Positions 1-6,914 of a stretch of 11,213 nt of DNA are shown piece after piece. The stretch comes from Planctomycetota bacterium. Lineage in GTDB: Bacteria > Planctomycetota > UBA1135. The notes under the pieces are model-generated. The model was given only the letters and a program-made list of their open reading frames with translations, was not told the DNA's origin and did no database searches. Position numbers and translations under genes: made by a program. The stretch lies in NCBI GenBank assembly GCA_027623585.1, contig JAQBVK010000055.1, positions 1 through 11,213 of the forward strand, read 5' to 3'. Numbering within the stretch: position 1 is the first letter of the stretch; every line of letters starts with the position of its first letter.

Positions 1-678
1 CCGGCCGCGGAGAGCGATGCGGAACTCGAACTGCTGCCGTGCGCCGCGTTGCCTTTCACTGGTCCTGCCGCTGGCGAGCGCCACGCGCGCGATCGCGAGC
101 TGCTCAGCGATCTCGGAGGGCCGGAGATCCTGCGAGTCGCCTTCCTCGAAGTCGAGACCCGCCTCGGTTTCGACCAACGCCGCAGTCAGGGCTTCGCGCG
201 CCGCCTCCATTTCTCGACCGAGCGATCCAGTCAGCACCGCAGCCGCGGCGCGAGCCCCCGCGGAACTGCGCGCCTGGACCAGGTCGAGCACGGCTTCGGC
301 CTGCACGAGGTCGAGGCGTCCGTTCAAGAACGCGCGTCGCGTGAACTCGCCCGGCTCGGCGCGCCGGACGCCGCGTGCGAGCAGTTCCGCCGCCGCAGCG
401 TCGAGCAAGGGTTGAGAGCCGGGCAGGTGCAGCTCGATCACGTCCTCTCCCGTGGCCGAGCGCGGGCCAGGCATCACCCACACGGCGCACGCCTCCGACG
501 CTCCGGGCAATCCTTCCCAGTTGCCATGCAGCACCTCGCGCCGGGGCGGCCGCGAGGGCCGCGGAAGGCCGTAGGGCAGCAGAAGGTCGGCGCGATCGAG
601 CAGATCGGGGCCAGAGAGCCTTAGAACGCCGCGTTCCGCACCGCCACGCGGAGTCGCCTGCGCGAAGATCGCGTCGAT
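1..678 (-). CDS. mnmE: tRNA modification GTPase MnmE, N-terminal part (cut by window edge)
   Basis: MnmE (TrmE) works with MnmG to install the carboxymethylaminomethyl group on wobble U34 of certain tRNAs, using 5-formyl-THF. From the ATC at 676-678 I read 226 codons. Diagnostic stretches are DAIFAQATP (residues 2-10), VLRLSGPD (18-25), TGEDVIELHLPGS (76-88) and AEPGEFTRRAFLNGRLDLVQAEAV (107-130, nearly the family signature). The helical domain follows, and the frame leaves the window at IALRGR, where the family continues into the PNAGKS P-loop. So the tetrahydrofolate domain and the start of the helical domain are present and the G domain lies outside. The usual CHGG after GEDVxExH is replaced by LPGS. 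The gene follows yidC by 14 bases, a common pairing. There is no ATG, GTG or TTG between the in-frame TAA (706-708) and residue 2, so the start is assigned by homology to ATC. Identity is very sure; the start is uncertain. Confidence 0.93.
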   Translation of the reverse strand, partial: MDAIFAQATPRGGAERGVLRLSGPDLLDRADLLLPYGLPRPSRPPRREVLHGNWEGLPGASEACAVWVMPGPRSATGEDVIELHLPGSQPLLDAAAAELLARGVRRAEPGEFTRRAFLNGRLDLVQAEAVLDLVQARSSAGARAAAAVLTGSLGREMEAAREALTAALVETEAGLDFEEGDSQDLRPSEIAEQLAIARVALASGRTSERQRGARQQFEFRIALRGR

Positions 679-692
679 TCGGCTCGAAGTAG

Positions 693-2582
693 CTACGACC
701 TGGCCTTACCCGGCGGGGACAAGACCGTGCCGGTCGCCGCGGGCGGTGCCACCGGCCAATGTTTCCGGATCACCTTCTGCTCGAAGATGCCGAGCGCGGA
801 AGAAGTGATCATGTAGAGCGAAAGTCCGGACGCGTAGTTGTAGAGCAGCAAGCCGAACATCACCGGCATAAACGCCATGATCTTGTACATCTGCAACTGC
901 TGCGGATCGGTCGGCTTCGGCATCGAGCGCTGGTGAATGATCCACAACACGACCATCAGCAAGGGCAGAATGTTCAGGCTGGTGATGGAGCGCAGCAACA
1001 TCACGTCGACCAGTGGGTGGCCGAGGTCGATGAACCGGTCGGGGACCGATAGATCCTGGATCCACAGGGTGAAGGGCTTCAGGCGCAGGTCGATCGAAGA
1101 GCGCAAGGCCGCGAATAGGCCGATGAAAACCGGCATCTGCAAGAAGATCGGCAGACAGCCGCCGACCGGAGGGGTCAGCTTGTGCTGCTTGTAGATCTTC
1201 ATGGTTTCCATCTGCTTCTTCTCTTTGTCGTTCGCGTACTTCTGATTCACCGCCTCGAGCATCGGCTTGACCTTCTGCATCTTGGTGGAGTATTCCGCCA
1301 TCTTGACCTGACTGTGCCGCGTGATCGGGAACACCAGAACGCGCACCAACACGGTCAGCAGAATGATCGCCACTCCCCAGTTGCCGACGATCGACTGGAA
1401 GAACTTCAGCAGCGTCAGGATCACCGGCGCGACGTAAGGCGTCAGGAAGATCTTGTAAAACCAGGAGGTCGAGTAGTCGGCGGCGTCCGGCAGCTCGGAG
1501 AGTGGGCCGTAGATCGCCTTGTCCATGATCGAACTGTCCTTGGGACCGACGTACCAGCGGAACGAGCGGCGTTCGCTGGTCGAAGCTGCATGCAGACGCA
1601 GAGTGAAATCCCCGCCAATCGAGGTTCGCGACCAGTAGTCGAGGTCGGAAGGGTTGCGACGGATCGTCGCCCCGGCTGCGGACCCTGGAGCAGCCGCGAT
1701 GAAGGCTGCGTCGTCGAAGAGCACCTCCGCGACGGCGCCGTCGAAGTCGCGCTCGAGCGCGTGGATCGCGTTGATGAAATATTTGGAGCCTTCGGCGATC
1801 ATCGGGATCGATCCGCTCCAGCGCTTGGCCACGGCGCGCGACGGCGGCAGCGTGCCGCGCGGGTGGAAAAAATCCACGTCATCGAGAGCGCCGTGCGCAG
1901 TCAAACCGACGGCCGCCCATGGGTTCTGGTAGTAAGGGTCGACCGTGACTTGAATGCCGCCGCCGGTGCCGATGCGCAGGGCGATGTCGCGGCCGAGCAG
2001 CTCTCCCGGATCGGTCGGCGCGATCACCGTGACTTCGGCCTCGAAGTGGTAGGAGTTTTCCGCCAGACGCACGACCTTCAGCACTTGGACGCCGTTCGGA
2101 GCGGTCCACCGGAAGCTCAGTTGATTCTGGGAGAGATCTTCCTCAACCTCCCACTCCACGCCGTCCAAGTTGGGCTTGACGCGGGTCTCCGGATCCGCGG
2201 GCAGCAGGACGTCGGAGGTCTCGGTGAGCCGGAATGCGTCGCGTTTGCGATATACGATGCCGCCGCTGGGATTCTTGCCCTGCACCCGCGCGCTGTCGTG
2301 CAGCACCAGATAGTCCTCCGGTCGCGGCTCGCCCTCGATGCGGTGATCCAGGTACTGCTTGAGCAACACGCGCCCACAGGAAGCTCCGCGCACGCTCCAT
2401 TCGGTGCGCAACACCGAGTTCTCGAGCACCAGCGGATAAGACTCCGGTCCCGGTTGGGACCAGTCCTCCTCGGGGGGCGTGCCGATCGCGACCTCCGGTT
2501 CGGCCGGCGATGGCATGCAGGTACGAACGATGAGGATCGCGACGAGCGACCAGAGAGCAATCGTGAAAATCCTTCTTCCCAT
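693..2582 (-). CDS. yidC: Membrane protein insertase YidC
   Basis: YidC inserts and folds inner-membrane proteins, alone or with SecYEG. The 629-residue product has the diderm architecture. An N-terminal membrane anchor (about residues 5-22) is followed by a large periplasmic beta domain (about 45-350). The conserved insertase core (about 373-608) has hydrophobic segments near 376-396, 402-420, 476-493, 533-549 and 569-600. The hallmark arginine of the hydrophilic groove is R414 in TVLVR, after the NWG motif (401-403). The cytoplasmic hairpin (about 425-470) is charged and ends in the PPVGGCLPIFLQMPVF signature (471-486). Later markers are PFTLWIQDLS (503-512) and ASGLSLY (584-590). It starts with ATG 14 bases after the metallophosphoesterase stop, so the two are probably co-transcribed, with mnmE next. 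Length and motifs look intact. The usual upstream partners rpmH and rnpA are absent; a phosphoesterase gene takes their place. Confidence 0.97.
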   Translation of the reverse strand: MGRRIFTIALWSLVAILIVRTCMPSPAEPEVAIGTPPEEDWSQPGPESYPLVLENSVLRTEWSVRGASCGRVLLKQYLDHRIEGEPRPEDYLVLHDSARVQGKNPSGGIVYRKRDAFRLTETSDVLLPADPETRVKPNLDGVEWEVEEDLSQNQLSFRWTAPNGVQVLKVVRLAENSYHFEAEVTVIAPTDPGELLGRDIALRIGTGGGIQVTVDPYYQNPWAAVGLTAHGALDDVDFFHPRGTLPPSRAVAKRWSGSIPMIAEGSKYFINAIHALERDFDGAVAEVLFDDAAFIAAAPGSAAGATIRRNPSDLDYWSRTSIGGDFTLRLHAASTSERRSFRWYVGPKDSSIMDKAIYGPLSELPDAADYSTSWFYKIFLTPYVAPVILTLLKFFQSIVGNWGVAIILLTVLVRVLVFPITRHSQVKMAEYSTKMQKVKPMLEAVNQKYANDKEKKQMETMKIYKQHKLTPPVGGCLPIFLQMPVFIGLFAALRSSIDLRLKPFTLWIQDLSVPDRFIDLGHPLVDVMLLRSITSLNILPLLMVVLWIIHQRSMPKPTDPQQLQMYKIMAFMPVMFGLLLYNYASGLSLYMITSSALGIFEQKVIRKHWPVAPPAATGTVLSPPGKARS

Positions 2583-2596
2583 CGCGTAGTTCCGAA

Positions 2597-3382
2597 TCAG
2601 CGGCCAACCAAAAGTCGCTCGGCGAGGCTCGCAGGCAAGCCGGCCTCGAGAATCCGGCGGCCAGCGGCCTGGTGGTCGTATGCGACCCGGCGCCAGCGCA
2701 CCGTTTCGCCGTCAAAGAGCGCATAGCTGGAGCGCGGGTCGCCGTCGCGCGGTTGTCCCACGCTTCCGACGTTGATCATGTAGCGCCGTCCCGGCTCGAT
2801 CTTCAAGCTCGCGTCGTTATCGACGGCGCGACGAAAGGCATCGCCTTCGGCGAACCAACCGGGATGGTGCGTGTGGCCGTAGTAAGTCAGCCGGTGGCGC
2901 GCTGCGGCAAAACTGCCGGCAACCCGCTCGTTTTCCGGGCCGAAGTTCGGCATCAAGTATTCGGCGAGCGGATGCCGCGGCGAAGCATGCACCAAATGCA
3001 CCGTTTCCGCGCCAGCGTCCGGCGTCGCGTCCATCGACGGCACCAGCCCGCCGAGCCAATCCCACAACGGCCAATTCTCTTCGCGCTCGGCGTCAAGCGC
3101 GGCGCGCGTCCATTCGATCGCGCGCAACGCGCGTTCGTTGAAGCCCGCGGCATCGCGATCGTCGAGCAGCGCCGCGTCGTGGTTGCCTTGCAGCACCACC
3201 TGGCAAACCTCCCGCGTGCGCAGGATGACGTCGCGTGGACTCGCGCCGTAGCCGACGATGTCGCCGAGACAAACGATCGTGTCCGGCTTCTGAGCCTCCA
3301 CGTCTCGAAGCACTGCGTCGAGCGCTTCGAGGTTGGAATGCAGGTCCGAGATGAGCGCGATCAACGCAAGAATCCACCCCAC
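2597..3382 (-). CDS. Calcineurin-like metallophosphoesterase (YfcE/MJ0936-type)
   Basis: A 261-residue cytoplasmic protein of the metallophosphoesterase superfamily, which hydrolyses phosphomono- or diesters at a two-metal centre. The whole metal-ligand series is visible: DLHSN (residues 13-17), GDIVGYG (40-46), GNHD (66-69), VHASP (131-135) and GHTHHP (169-174), then NVGSVGQPRDGDPR (204-217), typical of the YfcE/MJ0936-like branch. The substrate cannot be told from sequence. The assigned start is GTG at 3380-3382, with a GGAAGAG ribosome-binding sequence six bases upstream. An in-frame TTG at 3362-3364 would give an N-terminus closer to the usual short lead-in to the first Asp and cannot be excluded. 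It is the first gene of the unit leading into yidC (14-base gap) and is divergent from the PPIase gene. Family call is firm; physiological role is unknown. Confidence 0.9.
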   Translation of the reverse strand: MGWILALIALISDLHSNLEALDAVLRDVEAQKPDTIVCLGDIVGYGASPRDVILRTREVCQVVLQGNHDAALLDDRDAAGFNERALRAIEWTRAALDAEREENWPLWDWLGGLVPSMDATPDAGAETVHLVHASPRHPLAEYLMPNFGPENERVAGSFAAARHRLTYYGHTHHPGWFAEGDAFRRAVDNDASLKIEPGRRYMINVGSVGQPRDGDPRSSYALFDGETVRWRRVAYDHQAAGRRILEAGLPASLAERLLVGR

Positions 3383-3469
3383 GCCCGGCTCTTCCGTGAC
3401 GCCCAGGGGCCGGGTATTGTCGAATCCCCATGCCGGGGCCGCAACCGGCCATTCACGAGACCTTCAGCC
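3383..3469. other. Divergent intergenic region between metallophosphoesterase and PPIase genes
   Basis: These 87 bases must hold start signals for both directions unless transcription comes from further away. On the plus strand TATTGT (3415-3420) could be a -10 box, with only a poor -35 (TTCCGT at 3392-3397, 17-base spacer). Downstream of it a small perfect hairpin, GGCCG-CAAC-CGGCC (3437-3450), would fall in the PPIase leader. I see no convincing minus-strand -10 box and no small gene. Confidence 0.3.
3389..3395 (-). promoter_or_regulatory. Candidate ribosome-binding site, metallophosphoesterase gene
   Basis: GGAAGAG on the minus strand lies six bases before the GTG at 3380-3382. It is among the few Shine-Dalgarno-like sequences at start codons here and is the reason the GTG start is preferred over the internal TTG at 3362-3364. 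The match to AGGAGG is partial. Confidence 0.35.
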
Positions 3470-4429
3470 ATGCATCGCACCCTCTTCGTCCTCGGACCGC
3501 TCCTCACCCTCAGCCTCGCGCTCAAGGTGCACCAGGAGCCCGCTCAAGAGCCGCTCCCGCAGGAAGTGGTCGCTCGCATCGACGGCCAAGAACTGCGCCT
3601 CGAGGAGTACAAAGACTACCTTTGGCGGCAAACCGGCAAGCGGCTGCTCCCCCAGATGGTGGACGACCGTCTGATCAAGGCGGCTTGCGAGCGCTTCGGA
3701 GTTGCGGCGGATGAAGCCGACGTCGAGAAACGCGTCCAGGAGCGTATGGAGCAGTTGATGCAAGGACGCGACGCTGCGACGGTCGAGCTCGAGATGCGCG
3801 CGCGCGGATTCGGCCTCGACACTCTGCGGGACAACCTTCGGACCGAGTTCACGCGCAACGGAGGCTTGGACGCGCTGGTGCGTGCAACGCGCATCGCCAG
3901 CGATGAGCGGCTACGCGTTTTATTCGATGCCGAGTACGGCCCGGGCGGAGTCAAGGTGGAACTGCGCCAAATCTTGTGCATGCCGCACGTCCTGCGCGCG
4001 GAACGCATCCGTGACGGCGCGGATCCTGCATCTTTGAGCCAGGACACCATCAAGGAAGAGGCCCGCGTCCTTGGCGCCGAGGCGCGCCAGCGCTTGCTCG
4101 GCGGAGCCGAATTCGCCGCCGTCGCCGCCGAGTTCTCGCACGATCAAGCCTCGAACCAGAGCGGCGGAGTGCTCGCCGCGTTCCGGCCTGGACTCTATGG
4201 TGCAGCCTTCGGAACAGCGGTGGAGCAACTCGAGGTCGGGGAGATTTCGGCAGTGATCGAATCCAGCGCCGGATTCCACGTCGTCCAAGTCATCCAACGA
4301 ACGACCTCCGAGTTCCATCGCGTCCGCAATGAGCTCGTTGAACAGTGGATGGCGGCGGAGCCGAGTTGGCAGGAGCGCGAAGAATTGCTCGCCGGACTGC
4401 GCCTGCAGTCCAAGATCGAACTCTGGTGA
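3470..4429 (+). CDS. Exported parvulin-type peptidyl-prolyl isomerase (SurA/PrsA-like)
   Basis: A 319-residue protein likely acting as a folding chaperone or proline isomerase outside the cytoplasm. An N-terminal hydrophobic stretch (residues 5-18) behind His-Arg looks like a signal peptide or anchor, without a clear AxA cleavage site. A helical SurA-N-like chaperone region (about 32-155) follows, beginning VVARIDGQELRLEEYKDYL. The rotamase domain spans about 163-278: LRQILC, ARQRLLGGAEFAAVAAEFSH, the GG at 232-233, F247, and the GFHVVQV strand (268-274). The first catalytic-site His of parvulins (usually in RHILV or SHILV) appears as Gln167, and the usual GGDLG reads GGVLA, so isomerase activity may be weak. 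The start is ATG 3470; the frame is open far upstream (from 2672), but that part is antisense to the phosphoesterase and lacks family similarity. It ends eight bases from nadD, tail to tail, with no terminator between. Confidence 0.87.
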   Translation: MHRTLFVLGPLLTLSLALKVHQEPAQEPLPQEVVARIDGQELRLEEYKDYLWRQTGKRLLPQMVDDRLIKAACERFGVAADEADVEKRVQERMEQLMQGRDAATVELEMRARGFGLDTLRDNLRTEFTRNGGLDALVRATRIASDERLRVLFDAEYGPGGVKVELRQILCMPHVLRAERIRDGADPASLSQDTIKEEARVLGAEARQRLLGGAEFAAVAAEFSHDQASNQSGGVLAAFRPGLYGAAFGTAVEQLEVGEISAVIESSAGFHVVQVIQRTTSEFHRVRNELVEQWMAAEPSWQEREELLAGLRLQSKIELW

Positions 4430-4437
4430 ATCACCGA

Positions 4438-5046
4438 TCAGGGCTGCGCGCCGTAGAGGCCGCGGCGCCGAATCTCCTGTTCCACCTCGGGGCGTAGGCC
4501 TTGCAGGTGTCGGCCTTCGCGCAACGCTGCGCGAATGGCGGTGCTGCTCTCGGCAACCAGCGGCATCTGCAGCCACTTGGCGCGAAAGCGCTCGGCGAGG
4601 ACTGTCGGCAGGCTGGATTGGAACTCGGTCAACCTCTCCTCTCCGGCGCCTTGGCGTGGCACGATTGCGAACGCGGCCGCGGAGAACAGCCGCTCCGGAT
4701 CACGCCAACGGGCGAGGTGGTCCAAGGAATCGGCGCCGATCAGCAGCGTGAAGTCTTCTCCCGGATGGAGGGCGCGTAATTCGTCCAGGGTGTCCACCAT
4801 GAAGGACGGCGGCGGCCTCTCAAGTTCACCGGTGTGAATGATTTCCCCAGGACGCGTCCGGACGACGAGTTGCAGCATCGCGAGGCGATCGGCAGCGGCC
4901 GCGGGCGAGCGCCCGGGTTTGTGCGGGGCATGAGCCGCCGGGATCCATAACAAGCGCGCGCCCGGGTAGGCGCTCCGCGCCGCATCGGCGATCGCCTCGT
5001 GGCCGCGGTGGACCGGGTCGAAGGATCCGCCGAAGACCAGCAGCAT
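4438..5046 (-). CDS. nadD: Nicotinate-nucleotide adenylyltransferase NadD
   Basis: NadD transfers AMP from ATP to nicotinate mononucleotide, giving deamido-NAD, the next-to-last step of NAD synthesis in the cytoplasm. The 202-residue length is normal. Visible motifs are the nucleotidyltransferase GGSFDPVHRGH (residues 6-16, the family's HxGH-type site), WIPAAHAPHK (34-43), the PSFMVDTLDEL substrate segment (80-90), LLIGADSL..LARW (101-114) and the C-terminal SSTAIR (167-172) that completes the ATP site. The ATG (5044-5046) shares one base with the hisS stop (TGATG), so translation is probably coupled; AGGA at 5055-5058, eight bases before the ATG and inside hisS, may serve as its ribosome-binding site. 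It is convergent with the PPIase gene. Nothing looks degenerate. Confidence 0.96.
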   Translation of the reverse strand: MLLVFGGSFDPVHRGHEAIADAARSAYPGARLLWIPAAHAPHKPGRSPAAAADRLAMLQLVVRTRPGEIIHTGELERPPPSFMVDTLDELRALHPGEDFTLLIGADSLDHLARWRDPERLFSAAAFAIVPRQGAGEERLTEFQSSLPTVLAERFRAKWLQMPLVAESSTAIRAALREGRHLQGLRPEVEQEIRRRGLYGAQP

Positions 5047-6383
5047 CAGCGCGATCCTGGATCCTTGAGTGCAGCGCGCAGCGCGGCATCGAGGTCCGCG
5101 CTCAGGGCGGCGGGAATCTCCACTTCGCCGGCCAGCGAACGCAGAGTGAGTGCGCCGCTCGTCCGCTCATCCGGACCGAGCACGGCAAGCCAGGCGGCGC
5201 CGCTCTTGCCAGCTTCCTTCATCTGCGCGCCCACGGACTTGCCGCGGAGGTCGAGCGCGGCGCGGCGTCCGGCTTTGCGCAAGGCCTGCGCGAGGCGAAG
5301 CACTGGAAGCCGCTCCTCCTCGGTCACGGCAACGCACCAGACCTCTGGCGCGAGCGCGCCACGCAAGTCAGCGAGTTCCGATTCACTCGGCAACTCAAGC
5401 GCGGCGAGAGCGATCTCGGTCGGCGTGAAGCCGATCGCGAATCCAACCGCCGGCGTGGCCGGTCCACCGAGTTCGGCGACGAGGCCGTCGTAGCGTCCGC
5501 CGCCGCACAGCGCCGAGCGCGCGCCCAGCGGCGGATAATGGATCTCGAAAACCGTGCGCGTGTAGTAGTCGAGTCCACGCACGATCCCGCGATCCTCGCG
5601 CACCGTCCGGCCGAGCGCGCACATCGCGTCGAGAAAGCCTTCGTGGTGGACGCGTGCGTCCTCCCCCATCACGGCGAACAGATCCGGCGCTCCGGCGCTG
5701 AGTTCACGGCAGCGCTCGACCTTGCAATCGAGCAAGCGGAACACGTTGCGCGCGAATCGGTCGCGGCAGTCTGAGCAGCGTTCCGCGAGTTGCGGCTCGA
5801 AGTAGCCCCGGAGGGATTCGCGCCAGCGATCGCGATCCGCGGGATCTCCCATCGAATTCACGCGCACTTCCAGTTCCGCGCCGAAGCCGAGCGCCTCGAA
5901 AAAACGCAGCGCGATCTCGACGACTTCGGCGTCGGCGAGCGGACCAGCAGCACCGAAGATCTCGACGCCGAACTGAGTGAACTGACGCTCGCGACCCTTC
6001 TGAGGCCGCTCGTAGCGGAACATCGGGCCGAGGTAGTACCACTTCTGGAGCGGTCCACGCTGCGGGAAACCGGCTTCGAGATAGGCGCGCGCGGCGCCGG
6101 CCGTGCCCTCGGGACGGAAGGTGTAGCCGCCGCTGTCCTCGCTCCCGGACTGCTCGCTCTCACTGCGACGCGGGACCGTGAACATTTCCTTTTCGACCAC
6201 GTCCGTCGCGTCGCCGAGTGAGCGCGCGAACAGCCGCGTGTCCTCGAACAAGGGCGGACGGACCTCGACGCAGCCGCCCGTTTCGGCGACGCGGCGGGCG
6301 GTTCGCTCGAGGTGCCGGATCAGGACGAGGTCGTCCGGCAGCAGGTCGCGCGTGCCACGGGGGCGCGGGAAGGATTGGGCCAA
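5046..6383 (-). CDS. hisS: Histidyl-tRNA synthetase HisS
   Basis: This class II synthetase charges tRNA-His. The 445-residue product has PRGTRDLLP (residues 8-16), RPEGTAGAARAYLE (90-103, family TAP/RPEGT element), motif 2 FRYERPQKGRERQFTQFGVEIFG (122-144), the histidine-specific RGLDYYTRTVFE (269-280), CGGGRYDGL (293-301) and the motif 3 region GFAIGFTPTEIAL (314-326). The C-terminal anticodon-binding domain covers about 345-440. A Cys-rich inserted segment CSDC...LLDCKVERC (203-225) matches that of many bacterial HisRS. Residues 71-86 form a short Ser/Glu-rich insertion between motif blocks. The start is TTG (6381-6383): an in-frame TGA lies eight codons upstream and no other NTG occurs before the conserved N-terminus, so TTG is forced. 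A -10-like TATCCT sits only eight bases upstream. nadD follows with a one-base overlap. Confidence 0.97.
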   Translation of the reverse strand: MAQSFPRPRGTRDLLPDDLVLIRHLERTARRVAETGGCVEVRPPLFEDTRLFARSLGDATDVVEKEMFTVPRRSESEQSGSEDSGGYTFRPEGTAGAARAYLEAGFPQRGPLQKWYYLGPMFRYERPQKGRERQFTQFGVEIFGAAGPLADAEVVEIALRFFEALGFGAELEVRVNSMGDPADRDRWRESLRGYFEPQLAERCSDCRDRFARNVFRLLDCKVERCRELSAGAPDLFAVMGEDARVHHEGFLDAMCALGRTVREDRGIVRGLDYYTRTVFEIHYPPLGARSALCGGGRYDGLVAELGGPATPAVGFAIGFTPTEIALAALELPSESELADLRGALAPEVWCVAVTEEERLPVLRLAQALRKAGRRAALDLRGKSVGAQMKEAGKSGAAWLAVLGPDERTSGALTLRSLAGEVEIPAALSADLDAALRAALKDPGSR

Positions 6384-6391
6384 GGGCGCAC

Positions 6392-6397
6392 AGGATA
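6392..6397 (-). promoter_or_regulatory. Candidate -10 element for hisS-nadD
   Basis: TATCCT on the minus strand fits the TANNNT -10 pattern and ends eight bases before the hisS TTG. Transcription starting about seven bases downstream would give a leader of only one or two bases. No good -35 hexamer is seen at 16-18 bases upstream, so support is positional only. Confidence 0.3.
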
Positions 6398-6421
6398 GCC
6401 CTCATGCCCCGCGGTCTGGGA

Positions 6422-6450
6422 TTGACGCTGTCCCTGGCAGGCCCTAGCCT
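6422..6450 (+). promoter_or_regulatory. Candidate sigma-70-type promoter for the small exported protein
   Basis: TTGACG (6422-6427), a 17-base spacer and TAGCCT (6445-6450) make the best -35/-10 pair in the window. The start codon follows 18 bases after the -10 box, so the leader would be about a dozen bases with no recognisable Shine-Dalgarno sequence. Confidence 0.45.
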
Positions 6451-6468
6451 GGACGTCTCTCGTTCGCG

Positions 6469-6819
6469 ATGCTGCGCCGCCCGTCCCTTTCTCTTCTCGC
6501 TGCCGTGCTCCTACTGGGTGCCGGCACTTCTTGCGCCAGTGAGCCTGACAGCGCGTGGGGCACTTTCGCCGGCGCATGGGAGGACGGCTGGGACGACTCC
6601 GGTAGGTTCTTCCAGGGTACCTTCATGGGCGCACAGCCTGATGATCCCTACAACCGCGAGAACGGCTGGACCGTGCAAGGGGACGACACCGGGCGCACCG
6701 CGTCTCGCCTGTTCCTCGACAGTGGCGACACGACCAACCAGCGTATCCCGCGCAGCAACCCTCGCCGCGAAGAGAACGCAGCGCGCAGTTTCTTCCACTG
6801 GGTGCTGGACGTCGACTGA
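6469..6819 (+). CDS. Small exported protein, possible lipoprotein, function unknown
   Basis: I do not recognise this 116-residue protein. It starts MLRRPS, then a hydrophobic core (residues 7-18) and GAGTSCAS (17-24). This reads as a signal peptide. Cys22 could be a lipidation site, though Gly at -3 is not a classic lipobox residue; signal peptidase I cleavage after CA is the alternative. The mature part is polar and rich in Trp, Gly, Asp and Asn, with WEDGWDDSGRFF (36-47), so it is probably soluble or surface-exposed. Codon third positions are GC-rich like the neighbouring genes. A promoter-like pair lies just upstream and a strong intrinsic terminator 28 bases downstream, which together support a real single-gene transcript. 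It is divergent from hisS. A longer overlapping frame on the same strand lacks such features and was not chosen. Confidence 0.7.
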   Translation: MLRRPSLSLLAAVLLLGAGTSCASEPDSAWGTFAGAWEDGWDDSGRFFQGTFMGAQPDDPYNRENGWTVQGDDTGRTASRLFLDSGDTTNQRIPRSNPRREENAARSFFHWVLDVD

Positions 6820-6846
6820 TCGGACGCGCGTCCACGGCGCGCGACG

Positions 6847-6884
6847 CCGGCCCGGTGCCTGACGGCCCGGGCCGGTTTCTTTTT
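6847..6884 (+). terminator. Intrinsic (Rho-independent) terminator
   Basis: A perfect 9-base-pair GC stem, CCGGCCCGG (6847-6855) with CCGGGCCGG (6867-6875), can be extended inside by GCC/GGC around a TGAC tetraloop with one bulged T. It is followed at once by TTTCTTTTT (6876-6884). It lies just after the stop of the small exported protein gene and should separate it from the coiled-coil gene downstream. It is the only convincing intrinsic terminator in the window. Confidence 0.85.
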
Positions 6885-6902
6885 CCGCCTCACTCCGTCG
6901 GA

Positions 6903-6908
6903 TAGGCT
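6903..6908 (+). promoter_or_regulatory. Candidate -10 element for the coiled-coil/cyclase-fold operon
   Basis: TAGGCT fits TANNNT and ends six bases before the ATG at 6915, so a start site seven bases downstream would fall on the A of ATG, a leaderless transcript. The -35 position, 17 bases upstream, lies in the tail of the preceding terminator T-tract and is only a weak match. Confidence 0.35.
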
Positions 6909-6914
6909 CCTCGG

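Noticed and set aside
49..624. Plus-strand open frame of 191 codons at the left edge
   Set aside because: It is antisense to the clear MnmE frame, has no recognisable motif and is Arg/Gly-rich as expected of a GC-rich shadow.
1..678. mnmE as a pseudogene because it lacks a start codon
   Set aside because: The whole 226-codon stretch is open and well conserved, so decay is unlikely; an unusual start or base error explains it better.
693..708. A -1 frameshift joining yidC to mnmE
   Set aside because: mnmE is in the -1 frame and could be entered only between 708 and 693, but no slippery heptamer or downstream structure is apparent there.
1182..2726. Plus-strand open frame of 514 codons
   Set aside because: It is the antisense shadow of yidC, which has unmistakable family motifs; the product is Arg/Asp/Val-rich with no domain.
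3415..3420. TATTGT as a leaderless -10 for the ATG at 3430
   Set aside because: The ATG at 3430 opens a frame that is a shadow of the PPIase gene and has no protein-like features; at most the box serves the PPIase gene with a leader.
2672..3469. Long in-frame extension upstream of the PPIase ATG
   Set aside because: It lies antisense to the phosphoesterase gene and would bury the signal peptide; ATG 3470 gives the expected exported protein.
6218..6862. Plus-strand open frame of 214 codons overlapping hisS and the small exported protein
   Set aside because: It covers part of hisS in antisense and the exported protein in another frame; it lacks a signal peptide, domain or fitting promoter.
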